A stretch of DNA of 64,000 bases from Porphyra umbilicalis. Its lineage: Eukaryota; Rhodophyta; Bangiophyceae; Bangiales; Bangiaceae. Positions 32,722 through 44,823 of the stretch are shown here, piece by piece (the stretch's first letter is position 1; each line of letters begins with the position of its first letter). The notes beneath the pieces were generated by a model, which worked only from the letters and a program-made list of their open reading frames with translations, had not been told where the DNA came from and did not search any database. Where the stretch lies: positions 115,433 through 179,432 of the forward strand of contig KV918883.1 in assembly GCA_002049455.2 (NCBI GenBank). Reading direction: 5' to 3'. A program made the translations under genes and the position numbers.

Positions 32722-33881
32722 GTCTGCTGCCAATCTGTGTTGTGTGTGTGCTTACGTGTGTTCGAGTGGTAGTTTTTTTTCTCGTCCGCGACCGTGTTGC
32801 AGGAACGTGCGGTTGCAAGGAACGACGTGTTCCGTGCTGTACTGTCTCTATCCTGTTTTGTACGCCCCAGTCATGCATCATGGTGATGTATACGTGAGAG
32901 GGAGTCCTCAATCGAGGGCGCACGTGAATGCCGCGTCTGCGCCGACCTTGTGATCCCGTCTCAAGAGAAACCTCTACTGTATCTTTCCTTCGACAACGCA
33001 GTATTTAGCGCACACCAGTTTGTTGCTAAAAATTCTCCGCCATGGGCGGGATCGTGAAGGATCGTCTAGCTCGACGAAATAGCAGCTTCGAACCACTACC
33101 GTCGACGCTCGGATGGCGCGAAAATTGGGGTCGATCCATGTTTGCGACGGGCGGAGCTGCGCCCGAGCTGCGCCCGACGCTTCGCATCGCGAGTGCGCCA
33201 ACCCGCCGCCGCGGCGGCTGGCAGTCGCCGTCGGCCCCCCGCCACCGCCACAAGGCCACGGGGGGGCCGACCTGCCAGACAGACATGCAAAGCGTGATGC
33301 TGCCGCCACTGTGCCCAACGGCCGCGGGGGCGGGCTTGCCGCGCCACAGGCGATGGATCGCGACGGCGCAGCCGCCGGCGCAGGGGGCTACTGTCCTCCC
33401 CTGACCCCAAAATTCGGGCAGGCGATGCTGCTGCGCACGCGGCGCGCACGCGACGGAGGCGGAGACGCCCACACGGCCGCGGCCGGCAGGCACCTGCCTA
33501 GGCAGACACGCGGGACGGCTGCGCAGCGAAGCAGAGAGACACGAGATAAAACGCACAACATGGCACGACTGCCCGCAAGACGCGTTCCTGGGCGAGACGA
33601 ATGGCGGTCTCGACCAACAGGAGGCGAAAAGGGAATAGAGGAAAAAGAACAGAAGCAGACGCTCTGATATCGAAACACACGCAGAACGGATGCAAGACGA
33701 GCGAGCCCCCGCAGGCTGACTTCGGCAAGCGACGAGTACAAGCGCCGCGAAAGAAAAAAACGCGAGCCCAGCAGGATACCAGACGCCAGCTACCCAAGCA
33801 TTCCCCTGCAACCTCCCACCCCGAACCGACAAAGCGCACGGTGGCGGGGGGGGCGGTCTGCAACCGCCCACCAGGATCGCC
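32722..33881. other. Intergenic, nothing recognised
   Basis: This is sequence between the convergent SEC31 and SGF29 genes. Open frames on both strands lack domains. The AT-richer part just after 32,722 (T runs and TGTGTGTG) is probably the SEC31 3' end. Confidence 0.45.
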
Positions 33882-35323
33882 TCACCTCGTCCGGCGGGCC
33901 GCCAGGGAAGTCACGTAGCGCGCAGGGACGCTCTTGACCACCGTCTCCGAGCCGCCGCCCTCCTCATCATCAAAATGAAGGAGGTAAGAGCCCGTCCGCG
34001 GGGCCGGCGGGACCTTGGCCCTACCCTCAACGTCCGAGACGGGCGACGATGGTGGACACGACAGGATGGTGGCGGGGTAGAAAGTGGTCGTGTCGGGGTA
34101 CATGGCAAGCACCCGTGACCCCGCCGTGTGCGGCACCGGCGGCTCCGCCGACAAGATGGACAACTGCTTACGGGGCACGGCGTGGCGCCTGTTCAGAAGA
34201 AGGGAGAAAGACAATGTTCCGGGCAGGAGGAGAAAGAGAGCACCTGTCAGTCACCAGTTGCACAGTTCCGCAGCGTGGACAAGGACGAGCCCACGGCCCC
34301 ACAAAGAGCCCCAACTATGCAGGAACCACCTCCTCGCACGCCACCGTGAGGCTGTCCAACAAACGTACATGCCAGACATACGGCGCCGCGCCGACAGGTG
34401 GGCGTCTTCCAGCTTGCCCTCCTCAGTGCCCGTGTCGGCATCGCCATCCCCGTCGCCAGCCGCATCGGCGACGTAGTACTTCTTGACGTCGGGCGCATAG
34501 GACACGACGGTGCCGAGGATCCACGTCCACCCGCCGGGATAGCTGAGGTCCCGCACCCGGCACGCCACCTCCGTCGACGGCTGCACACGGCGTGACTCGT
34601 TGCTGCCCAGGACGCCCACGGGGCTGCCGCCGCCGCTCGCCTTCTTGGCCCTTTTCGGCGGAGGAGCGGCGGCCAAGAGGCCGTCGCGTCTGTCAACGGC
34701 CACGACACCAGTAGGACTCGACGCCCGAGGCGGCTGCGGCCGGCTCCGCTTCTTGACCGCAACTGGACGCGGTGCAGACGAGGCGCCCTCACCGCCGCCC
34801 GCCCCCGAAGACAGGGAAGAGGAGGAGGGCGTCGGGCCACCAGCGGGCGGAGAGCCGAGCTGGCCCGCTGCCTTGCCACCGCCCGCGGGGGACCGCGGGG
34901 GAGCTGTCGGTGGCTTGCGGCCGGCGCCCGCCACCGCCCGTGGGGGAGGCGGGGGGGGGGAGGAGCGCTAGCGCCAGCCGTGCGGCGCGCGGCGGGTGCC
35001 GTCGCCGGGCCGCGACGGGCCGCTGGCGGTGCCAAGCCCGACAACCGCGGCGGAGGGGACGTGACGCGGGCAGGGGGGGGGGGGAGGCCAGACAAGCGGC
35101 CGGCACCCGCCGGCGCCCGCGAAGGCGGCGGCGGCGGCGGCGGTGCCGTGGTGGCCAGCCGCCGCAGCACGGTCAGGAACATAGAGGCGACGGACGCTTC
35201 CGCGGCCGAGTACCGGCTCGTGTCGTAGGGCACCCGCGACCAGTCGGGGGTGGTCGACGGCGCCGAGGGCGGCCGCGCCGGAGGCGGTCGCGGCCGCGAC
35301 GTCGGGGGACGGGGCGTCCCCAT
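33882..35323 (-). CDS. SAGA-associated factor 29 (tandem Tudor)
   Basis: Exon 1 runs from the ATG at 35,323 to 34,369 and exon 2 from 34,188 to 33,882 (donor GTACGT, acceptor ACAG; the split Met codon restores phase). The first Tudor of the SGF29 C-terminal domain reads TEVACRVRDL...WILGTVVSYAPDVKKYYVAD, then a basic linker (HLSARRR). The second reads SRVLAMYPDTTTFYPATI...YLLHFDDEE...VPARYV. These match the family that reads H3K4me2/3 for the SAGA/ADA acetyltransferase complex in the nucleus. The N-terminal part (VASMFLTVLRRLATT, helical) and Pro-rich region are in a different frame. The frame changes at the 10-G run 34,951-34,960, most likely an error in the run. A Ser-rich segment and basic patches (VKKRSRPQPPR, PPKRAKK) suit a nuclear protein. 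Upstream exons are possible. Confidence 0.82.
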
Positions 35324-37090
35324 GCTGTACGGAGGGGGGAGGGGAAGGGAAGGGGAGAGGAGGTCAACCACCTCACGCTGGCGCGGCGTGCGGTAGCAGC
35401 AAGCAAGGCGGCAAGCGGTGGAGGTGTCGACGGCGGCAGGCAGCGTGGTGGGGCGCGGTGGTGTGGCGAGCACCGGCGGCGTCGGCGACGGCGGCGGCAA
35501 CGCCCCTGCTGATATGCGCCCGCCGCCCCCCCGCTCAAGGGACCCCAGGCATGGGTGCCGACCCCCCTCGGGGAGCCCCCAGGGCACGCCTCCCGCGCGG
35601 GCGCGCCGTCGGGGGGGCTGGCCCCGCCGCGGCCGCCGAGCGGGTGGCTGTCTCCCACCCCCCTCTCCGTCCGCAGTGCAGCGCTGGCCGGGCGGGGAGT
35701 GCGGCCGGTGGGCGTGCATGAAAATGGGGGGGTGGCCCCCTGGCCCCCCAAATCCTCCCCTCACCGCCGCCGCCGCCGCCGTCGCCGCCGCCGCCGCCGC
35801 TGCAGCCGCCGGCGGCAGCCGGCGAGCGCGCGCGCGCGGCGCGGGCTGCGTGCAGGGGCTCTCCTGGAGGTCCCCCCCCCCCAACTTGTGCCTGCGTGCA
35901 CCCCCCCACCGTCCGCCGCGTGCAGGCCCCGCCGGAAACGCTGTGAGAGGGGGGGGGGGCGCCGGCGGAGCCGGTGGCGGCTCTCACGTCGAGGGGCGCC
36001 TGGAGCGGCCGCCCGCGCACCCCAGCCGCCACCACCGCCGGCGGACGGCCTCGGCGGGGGTCGCGCCCCGCCGCTCATGCGAAAAAACGCACGCGCGGCG
36101 GGCGGAGCGGCGCGGGGGTCGCCTGTCGCCCGTGGTTGAGGGGAGGGGTGGTGGTCGCCGCGGCCGCCGCCCCCAGCAGAGTGGCGGGCCGCAGCCCGCC
36201 CGCGCGCGCGCGGCTGGCCTCGGGCCCCGCACCACGCCACGCCACGCTGGTGGCGGCGGCACGGGGGGGGGGCCACAGCACGTTGTCAAATTGGGTCACG
36301 GAGAACTTAAAATATATGCGAACCGTGAGAGGTCGTGAGAGAAATATTTTTCCATGCAGCAAACCTCGTGACACCATCCTCGCAAATGTCGCTGTGTCGA
36401 TCTCTAAAAGGCTCTGTCTGAGAAGGCTTTCTGACACCCCCAGAGACCTTCTTACCCCACCCACCTGGTCACCCCTACCCATGTGCGTACTCGTCTACTC
36501 CCAATAGCTGCGGGCACCGCCCAACCACGGACACTTGTGCTTGCCTCCTTTCCTGTCCTCTCCCACTCCTTTCTCCTGCTGGCAGGGGGGGGGGGGCGAG
36601 GGGGGCTGCACATACATGCCGAGGGGGTCGGGGAGGATGGGGGCGCAAACGGTGTCGCTAGAGTGGGACGGCTGCTGGCATTGCCGTGCAGAGCTCTGGC
36701 AGGGTCATGGGGCAGGTCCTCCTTGCGCGATCAAACGGCACCCTTCACACCCAGTTCAAGGCAGACTTGGCGTACACAGTATGCATTCTTGCGGGCACAT
36801 GGAGACCTCTGCTCGGACGCCTCACCGTCGTAGCTTGTGTCAGCCAGACTTTGTTCAGTACCTGTTGGCATGATAGTCTGCTACCAATGGGGACCCAGGA
36901 TGCGCCCCCGGTCAACCGGGCAGCCAACCAGCGGGCTGGAAAACGTCAAGCCTTGTGCTTGGGGATAGCGGGGCGATTAATAATAATTCGAAGTGCTGGG
37001 CGGCGCCAATGCGCGCCCTCGGCATGTGTGCAGGTGACTGCCATGCTGCCCCCAGCCCCGCTCCTGGCTGCCGCCCAAGTGCACAAGTGC
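35324..37090. other. Intergenic, no gene supported
   Basis: The first ~950 bases are extremely GC-rich with many G/C runs and a GCC-repeat patch (about 35,763-35,805). From about 36,290 the sequence becomes AT-richer (TTAAAATATATGCG near 36,306-36,320) and loses coding character. The inverted-repeat copy beginning in the next entry may extend back into this region; its outer border cannot be placed because the partner runs off the window. Confidence 0.45.
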
Positions 37091-38096
37091 TGCCAACATC
37101 CCCGCTCGCTCTCCTGGCCGACCGCTCGGCCCACCCTCCTGGCGGACCGCCCCGCCCACCCTCTGGTCGACCGCCCCACCCACCCTCCTGGCCGGAAGCC
37201 CCGGCCACCCTCTGTTCGATCGCCCCGCCCACCCTCCTGCCGACCGCCCTCGTTCCTGTCGTATTCTTATCTGCATCCCCTCCATCCCACGCATTCTCTC
37301 CAGCTCGCACGGGGGCGGGGGGGAGTCACTCTACGACGGGCCGGACGACGTTTGCAGTCGCTGGACTAGTGGTGGTGGCGATTGGGTGGGGATCCACACT
37401 GGCGCAGTGTGGATAGTGTGACGCGCGCGGTGGGTGGGTGGTGGATGGGTTGGATGAACTGACCACGTACTTCTTTTTCGTGTTCGCTCGCCCGTCCCCC
37501 ATGTATCCTTACCATGCATATGTGCGATGGCTTCCTCTTTCTTGGCTTCTGTTTCTTTGCAAACCAATGGGTGTTGCTGACATCGAAGTCGAGTAACTTG
37601 TGTCATACGCACATGCATGCGTGGTGTCCGCGAGTCGCTGACATGGTGAGCTTGCTGTTGTCCGGTGGCCTGTAGCTCTGTCAGAGTTTGCGGCTGTGTG
37701 CAGTTAGCTACATGTCTGCGTGACTCTGTAGCACACCGTGGCTTTCTTATCGATTTCGTGTCTGCTCTGCCACCCGTGCCCGCGCCGAGCAACAATAAAG
37801 CGACCGTGTCTTTCAATGCATCTTTGGCATGTATCCTCAATGCTGGCCGGTGTCACATCCTTTCCTCCGTCAGGGTCTTGCTCCACTTCTTCCCCGAGAC
37901 CTCCGAGGGATCATTGCGGCGAGTCTCGCAACATATGTCTCGAAGGATGTGAACTTCTCCTTAAAGATTGGGCAAAGAGGAGTTATGTACTCATTTTCGA
38001 TCTCTCTCTGAACGCAAAGGGGTCGAGCAGCAATACGGTTCGGCCTTGTTGCAGATACCTTGGAACCTGACACGAGATTTCATCAACGCGCTGTGG
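37091..38096 (-). repeat. Arm of a large inverted repeat (left copy)
   Basis: This segment is the reverse complement of 62,995-64,000 (coordinates add to 101,091). The pairing is continuous from base 38,096/62,995 to the window end, and identical long open frames occur in both arms, so identity is near complete. Just beyond 38,096 the sequences diverge abruptly. The shared end reads CCACAGCGCGTTGATG when read inward from the junction. It contains a degenerate ~38-base minisatellite (about 37,110-37,250, CCACCCTCCTGGC-type units). Open frames within look non-coding. It is probably a copy of a dispersed mobile element; its outer limit is not visible. Confidence 0.9.
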
Positions 38097-40631
38097 CTCT
38101 GCGGCGGCGCGGCGGCGGCGGTCGGGTGCCCTAACCACTCTGTTCGGCCGCGCCTGACAGCGCAGGGCAGCCACAGGGGGGCGGGGAGGGGGCCAGTGTG
38201 CCGGCCGCCGTCTGCGCCGCTGTCCGGTAGCCCCCCACCACACATGCTTTGGGTGCTCCCTGTGGGCCCGGTGGCCGGGCACCCGGTCCGAGGCCGTCGG
38301 TCGGCCGCCCAGGCGTGCCGCCCGCACCGCCGTGTGGTTGGACACAACCCCCCGCAGGCTGCACCGCCCCCCCACGCACGCAGAGGCTCGCTGGGCCCGC
38401 CCAACGCTGCGCGAGGCCGCAAGAAACGGGTAGGTGGGGTCAACCGCCGTGTGGGCACCCCCCCACTCAGGGGCCACGGGCTCGTGACAAGCGCGCGTGG
38501 GAGGGGGGGACGGGGGGGGCTTGGCCGCCGCCAGCCACGCCCGCTGCCTCGTCCCGGCGGCCGCCGCCCCGCAGGCCGTGCTGGCGTGGCCGCTGGGCTT
38601 GCTGCTTGGGGGGAGGCGGCACGGCCACCGGCGGTGACCAGACCCCTTCCTGAAGGGGCGCGCAAGTGGGGGGGGGGCGCACAGGCGGAGAGGCGGCGCC
38701 CCCCCAGTTTGGTCTGGTCGTTTCGGTTGCACCGCCGTCGCTGCTCCCGCCGCGCTGGTTGCCGCGTGTGTGCCTCCCCTCGCGCCGGGCCCGCGCGCCC
38801 GCGTGCGCGCGTTAGGCCCGGCCATCAAAGGACGTGGCAACCCGTGGAGGACGGTTGTGCGGCTGGGGGCCCGACGCGGGCGGGCGTGGCGTGGCAGGGC
38901 CTGGCAAGGGCGTCCGATGGCGTGGTGGCTGGACGAGCGCGGGGCGGGTGCTGGGCCTGCGTTTGCGCGCGCCACCGACCGCGTGCAGCGGCCGGTGGGA
39001 GCGGCCCACGGCCGCGTGGGCGCGCGGGCTGGGCCTGCCGCGGTTGCCACCCCTGGTCGTGGCGCGTGCAACGGGAGATGCCTCGACTGCAGGTCGGGTT
39101 GGGGGTATGGAGCGGCCCGCCCGCAGGCGCCGTTCTGGGAGGGGGTGGAACCCCGCCGCTGAAGGCCCGTGGCCGCGTGCGTGGCCGCGGCCTACGCCGG
39201 CGAATCCGACCACCGCGGAGGGAAGACAGACGCAATGATCAGACGCTAAGTAGCCTCCTTTCAGACAGCGAAAGGGGCGCAACTCTCGCCCGACAGACCC
39301 CGATTTTGGGACTGGGACGAGGGGGGTGCGCTCGATGCGGTGGAACGCGACAACCGGGACAGCGGCGGTTCGGATGGAGGTTCCGCGGCCGCCACGCGCA
39401 GCTCATCGGGACGACGGACCTCTTGCGAATGTCGGATTCGGGACGTCTTCACTTGTCAAACGAAGGCATACGATCATGCTGTCATCCATACAATTATATG
39501 GTACGTTCTCATGCGCGCCCCATATATCTTTCAGAAGAGAAACGCTCGACCAGCGCAACACATCAGACGTGGCCCCCTGCTTAGTTTGTGACATCGATGT
39601 GGTACTTTCCGAAACAAGCTTGATGTATTGCTTAGGTCAGTGTCTGTAGCGTTGGGATGGCGTTTTGCAGTCCACTAAACCATGCACCCGTACTGACGCA
39701 TGGCTGAGAAACGTCCGAGTGCCCATCTCCTCCACTCCACGCCACGTACCGCTTCCCCCCTTCGCGCCCCTCACGCACCCGCGCGGGTCAAGACTGAGCA
39801 CAGTCCCCTCGTACCTCCTCCTTCTCGCACCCGTGCTGTCATGTGCATCGCCACGCCCAGCCGTTTCACACTCCGTTCTGCGCCCAACTTCATACCCGCG
39901 AGGCAAACGTACTCATTCTCTACCGTCCGTCGTCCCACCTCCTCCCCTCAAAACCAACTTGGTTGTTGCCTCAAAGAGAACGGGTTTGAAGTGGGTGTGC
40001 ACGCCGTCGGGGAGCAGCAACAACAACGGGGGGGTGAAAGGTTGCGGAACGAGCAGCACTTGCGGGGGTGCGAGGGATCGAAGTGGTGGGATCTGTCCAG
40101 AGTTGTGGGGAAAGCAAAGGTGCCGCACGCGGCGGCAGGACGGAAGGTGACGTGCCTTGGTGGACGCGGTTGATGAAGACGACGACGGAATTGGGCTCGA
40201 GGCACTGTAATCCGTCGGCTCTACGGAAAGGTTCCCGACGTCTTAAGCTGACCTTCATCTGAGCCAAGTTCTTTTTGAAATGAATTGTTGCAAGTGAAGG
40301 GGCTGAACACGAGATGCGACATGTCTTGTCCAAGTCTTAGTCTGATTGTCCATGTGATACAACGCTCACAAGTGACATTTGTTGTCCCTTTCGTGCGACG
40401 AACAACAGACAACTGTGGGACACGAAGGCCTAGCGAAAGCCCTCATTGGTCTGCGTAACGTGCGTCTGCCTTTCGTTTCAGCGGATACCAACTTCCCACG
40501 ATGCGTGCTGCGGTGCACAGATCCTTGCACGGGCCTCCGCCGCACGTTGCAACAAATCGTGTGTGGTCCCAGAGGACCAGCGCCCGCCAATCGGCGGCGG
40601 GCCCCGTGCCACGCGCCGCACGGTCGCCTGA

Positions 40632-40635
40632 CACT

Positions 40636-40681
<46 letters not shown>

Positions 40682-40690
40682 TGCCGCCGC
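40632..40690 (+). repeat. GCC trinucleotide run
   Basis: An almost pure (GCC)n tract of about 50-58 bases with one GCTGCC interruption near its right end. It would encode poly-Ala on the minus strand. It is probably an unstable microsatellite. Confidence 0.85.
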
Positions 40691-41049
40691 GTCAGCCGCC
40701 GCCGCCGCCGCCACCGTCGCGTCGTCCGCCGCGCCGGCCGCCGCCGCGCCGGCCGCTGCCGCGGCGGTCGCGGCTGCCGCCGCCGCCGCGCCGGCCGCCG
40801 GCCGCCGCTGGCCGCAACTGTGGGGCGGCCGTGTCGAAGGCTGTGGCAGTCGGCCGCCCACCCGCCCGCCCGCCCGCTCGTCGGTCCATCTGCGCGACGC
40901 GGGTGGCCCGCCCCCCCGTGCCCCCCCTGCGCCGCCACCGCCGCGCGCCGTCGGCCGTCCCGGCGGCGGCGGCCGCGCGGGTGGCGCGGCGGCCGCCGCG
41001 TCGGTCAGCGGTGCCGCCCCTGGGTCGAGGGCCCTAGGGGGGGAGGGGG

Positions 41050-43360
41050 GGGGGGGAAGACCTCTTTCGCCGCCACTGCCCGCCCCGCCGCGACCAGCCA
41101 CCGCCGTGGGGTTCCCCCCCCCGGCGTTGAGCGTCCCGCGCGTCGGCACGGCGCGCCCGTCGAGGCGCCATCCGCCGTGCGGGCGCCGTTGCCCCGCCAC
41201 CGTGCATGGGGACGGCCGCGCAGCGCGTGCGTGGCGCGCGGCGGCGTGGCGGACACGCACGATGGGGTGGGGGGGGGGGACCCCCGCGCCAGCCGGCGGT
41301 CGGCCGACGGGGCCCGGTGGAAATTGCTGCGTCCGCTCCACCAAGCGGACGGTCCGTCCGCACAGGGAGCACCGTCGCTTGTTCCCCCCCCCCCCCCCCC
41401 GCCCGCCCTCCGCGGCGTCGGTCGCAGCCGACGCGGCGGTCACTGCCGCCGTCGCCGCCACCACGTCGACGCGCGGTGGTGGGGCCCACCCATGAATTCC
41501 CCCGACGGTCGTGTGGGAGGGCGTTGCGGCCGCAATGGAGAGGAGCAGGGCGCCTAAAATAGGCTGAGGCGCGCCCGACGGTCGGGGCGGCCGCCGCTGC
41601 CGCGGTCGGGGCGGCCGCGTCGTCCGTGGCCACGGCCGGCGGGCGGTCGCCCGCCGTGTGCAAGCGTCGCCGCCTCTCGTCGCATCTGGCCAAGACCAAC
41701 GTCCGCCATCGCCGTCCAGTCTTTGGCCGCTTGGCGGCGGTAGAGGGTGAACGACAAGACGGCGAGCTGCCACCGCGAGTCGACCGCCAAACGGGCGACG
41801 CGCGCCGTGACCGCGTCCGCCGCGGCGGCGCGCCTCAGCGGCGTTCTCCGAATGGCGTCGAGAGGCCTCATCTCTGCTCGCTCCTGGCGCCTCTCCTTTC
41901 GGTGGCGCCCGTTTGGCGTCGTGATTGCCGAGCAGTGTGTACGTCGATACATGTCGGCTGCGCGCAGTCGGCTGAGGCGTCGGCCGAGGTGAAGAGGGGC
42001 ACGAGCCACCCTTCCCTTTGGCGAACGGGGACATGTCCGCCGCTACAGCTTGATGGTGCAGTCCGCGCGGGGCACCAGCCGGTTGACGTCGAGGGACCAG
42101 AGGCGGAGGACGACTGCCGAACAAGCAGCCAACGCGGCCGACGTTCGCCACAACGTCGCCGTCGCCGCCCGCGTTGTCGGCATCCTCCACATCTCCCTCG
42201 TCACTGTTGGGCGCGACGCAGGTGGCGCTCGGTAGCGTTCAAACTTCCCCAAGGGCGCCCCGAAACACCGGCCCCAGGCCCACAACGTCCTCTGCATCCC
42301 GCGCCGCGCTGGCACGGCGGTCCGCAACGTCCACGGCGGTGTGGAGGGAAGTGGTGATGCGGACCAGATCCAGCCGTCGTAGCAGCACCCTCAGGGCGGT
42401 GACGGTGTCGCTGGTGCTGTCGAGTTGCACCCCCAATGCCCGCCTTGGCGTCGGTTGCGTCGCTGCCGCCCGCGGCGGCGGCGGCGGGACAGAAAAGGTC
42501 GGTGGGGGAAGGGGGGAGGGGGGCTGCAGGTGGGCCGATGCAGTGGTGTGAGTTGGCGAGGCCGCTGCTGAAGCGCACTGGTCCTACAGCACGCAATCAC
42601 CCACCCGTCGGCACATCGACGGCGGGTGGCTTGCGCTGCCTGCGCTACTGGGCGCGGCGCCGACGGCGGGCGGCCCGGCCACTGCCACTTGCACTGCCAC
42701 GGCGGCAGTGACCCACACCCGTCAAGCGCGGTCGAGTAGGTCCACTCGTGGTCCACTTGTACTAACCAGCCGCCAGTCGACCAAGACGTACAACAGCAGC
42801 AGGGCTACAAAGAGCGCCGCGACCACCTGCAGCGACTGCACCCAAAGAACCGCTTCGTATCTCCGCGCCGCACGGGCGGCAGGGCGGCGACCACCAGCCA
42901 CGACAAGGGGCCCAGCGCTGTCATCCCTGACACAACCGTGTGCGTCCACTGCTCTCGCCCCGCTTACCAACTGGTCAAGCGGCAGCACCGCCGCGGCGTC
43001 GGTCACCGCCCGGGCAGCGCGGAGGGTACCTTTGTTCGCCACGACTAGCATCAGTCGCATGTGGCAAGCAACATCAAGCCCCCTGCCCACGCGAGGGGAA
43101 TTGGCTACCGCCGCCACAGGTCGCCCCCGACAGTTGCGTGGCCGCGGGTGCACGCGCGTAAGACGCCAAACCAGCTGCGGGAGACGAGCGCGACCATCGA
43201 GGCACACAAGAGGAGGCGCGTCCAGCCGTGGGTGGATTGCCAGGTGTTGATGTGGGCGAGCCGAGCCGTCCAGCCAGGCGGCCTGCAGGAGCAGGTTGGC
43301 ACCGGGTGGGCACGTTCCTTCGTGCGCTGCCGCTCCGAAGCTCACGTTGATGGAAAACAT
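41050..43360 (-). other. Possible multi-exon membrane-protein gene
   Basis: The minus strand carries successive coding-like segments in different frames. An ATG at 43,360 opens a frame that ends near 42,722 with a strongly hydrophobic 18-residue helix (AALFVALLLLYVLVDW). Helical charged segments follow near 42,240-42,436 and 41,640-41,900, and a CxxC-containing segment near 41,350. Candidate GTACGT donors exist (for example at the end of the hydrophobic helix), but I could not join the segments in phase without ambiguity. No family is assigned. Confidence 0.25.
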
Positions 43361-44119
43361 GTTGGGCTGGTGGTACTGTAGCGCCTCACTAGAAGCTAGG
43401 TCCCAATGCAGGCACTCAGATCTATCCTTTTTTTTGTGCAGGTGTCTTGCGGGCTTGCGTCGTCTGAGTGGCCGCGCGCTCGCTCCAGCAACCGATGGCC
43501 CCTCGGTCGGACCATGTTTGTACTTGCATGCGTGCAGCGTCGCCCCGTGGCACAGGACAGGTGGCAACCTCTCGCTCCGCGCCTATCCATGCAACATATG
43601 ACAGAAAGAAGTACGGCACAGCCACCTTCGATCCACAGGCGGCTTCAGTACGTGGAGGGATGAACGACCGTCGTTCTTCGTATGACTGTGTTAACGATGT
43701 GAACCTGACCCACAAGGCCCGAAACAGATGGAAACAACTGTGCCCGGTCGGATGGACGTGAGTACGATTCTACAAATCCGTCCTAATCCACAAGAAACCA
43801 CTGATGTTGATGAGTTTTGGGTACAGTTCCGAGGAGCCTCGTGAATGACTGCCCTGCTGGTGGCTTTGGTGGCAAACACTGTAGATCCAATATTGGTTTG
43901 ATGGGTGCACAAGGAAACCCTCCGTGAGTACCTTTTAAGCTGTGTCTTCTCGTTCACAAGAACGGTTGGGTTGTTACGGTGTTGTCCTGTCATAATTGTG
44001 TTACATTTGTGTTCCCTGTTCGTGGCAGGATGCAGACTGCTGCTGCCTTCACGCCACTCGGCACCGCCGCGGCCGTCTCACCCCGCCGCCTGCGGTCTGT
44101 GCCGCCCCCCCCCGCCGTA

Positions 44120-44592
44120 ATGGCCACCCCCTCCCCCCCACCCCCCGCGCTGTCGCCGACTTCCCCATCGACGTCTCCGGCGCCGACGCGCGCCACCCCG
44201 CCCGCGCCGCCGTGAGCGCCGTGGCCGCCATTGGCGGCGCGCCGACCGCCTTCCTCGCCCAACCGTTTGCCGACACGGTCGTTGTTGTCGTCACGCAGCG
44301 CGGGCGCCTCGGGTCGGTGTGGTCGGCCACCACCTCCACCGCCGACGGGCTGGACCGAGGGGGCGCCGGCGGCGGCGGTGGCGGCGGCACCGGCGGGCCC
44401 CCGCCCGTCGTGGACGTGGCGGTCCTCCTCGGCGCCCGCGCCGACGGCGTCGCCGTCCTCGTCCGCGCCGTGGCGGCGCTCCTCGGCGGCCGCCCGCTGC
44501 TCATGACCGTGGCGCTCGGCGCGGATGTGGGCGCCGCCGTCGTGCGCGAGGTGGTGGCCGTCTTGCGGGGGATGCTCGGCAGCAGCGCATAG
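44120..44592 (+). CDS. Proteasome assembly chaperone 3-like protein
   Basis: The conserved body (from about 44,150) matches the PSMG3/PAC3 pattern: GAPTAFLAQPFADTVVVVVTQRGRLGSVWSA, an extended Gly-rich insertion, VVDVAVLLGARADGVAVLVRAVAALL, then PLLMTVALG and a terminal helix. PAC3 pairs with PAC4 and helps assemble the 20S proteasome alpha ring in the cytosol or nucleus. The family is small (about 120 residues), consistent here. The 5' end is unresolved. No ATG is in frame with the body. ATGs at 44,030 and 44,120 lie one base out of frame, with 9-C and 7-C runs (44,105-44,113 and 44,133-44,139) in between. A homopolymer error or a small upstream exon would solve it. The gene converges on the GT92 gene (3' ends 231 bases apart). 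Confidence 0.65.
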
Positions 44593-44678
44593 CGCGGGTG
44601 CCTGCCGACCACGGCCGCGCTGCTGCGCCCATACCGGCTGCCACGCGGGCGCCCTTGTTGTTTGTGTATCTCTTCCTT

Positions 44679-44698
44679 TTGTGTGTGTGTGTGTGTGA
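44679..44698 (+). repeat. (GT)n microsatellite
   Basis: A perfect GT dinucleotide run of about eight to nine units lies in the gap between the convergent PSMG3-like and GT92 genes. Confidence 0.9.
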
Positions 44699-44823
44699 AA
44701 GCTCATTACAACCCCCTCCAGCCCCCCCCCTCCGTGCGTGGTGCTGCTCAATGCTTCCCCCCCACGCACCCTCCCCTCATCCGCGCGCCCCCCCCCCGGC
44801 CGCCCCCCTGCCCCCCGCCCCCC

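Larger units (their letters stand above)
38097..44119. other. Long unresolved region
   Basis: I cannot support a full gene here. 38,100-39,230 is GC-rich without domains. 39,250-40,450 is AT-richer with small frames only. 40,630-40,690 is a (GCC)n run, and 41,041-41,400 has several long G and C runs. On the minus strand from about 43,360 down to 41,050 several open frames look coding-like: MFSINVSFGAAAHEG at 43,360; a hydrophobic VVAALFVALLLLYVLVDW segment near 42,790-42,840; TVTALRVLLRRLDLVRITTSL near 42,400; RWQLAVLSFTLYRRQ near 41,760; CSLCGRTVRLVERTQQF near 41,350. A multi-exon membrane-protein gene is possible but I found no consistent splice path. Confidence 0.4.

Noticed and set aside
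37331-37840. 169-codon frame identical in both inverted-repeat arms
   Set aside because: Identity comes from the recent duplication; composition and lack of domains argue against a gene.
40478-42190. 570-codon minus-strand frame including a poly-Ala tract
   Set aside because: It crosses the GCC run and several homopolymers and starts without support. Parts may be real exons, listed separately as unresolved.
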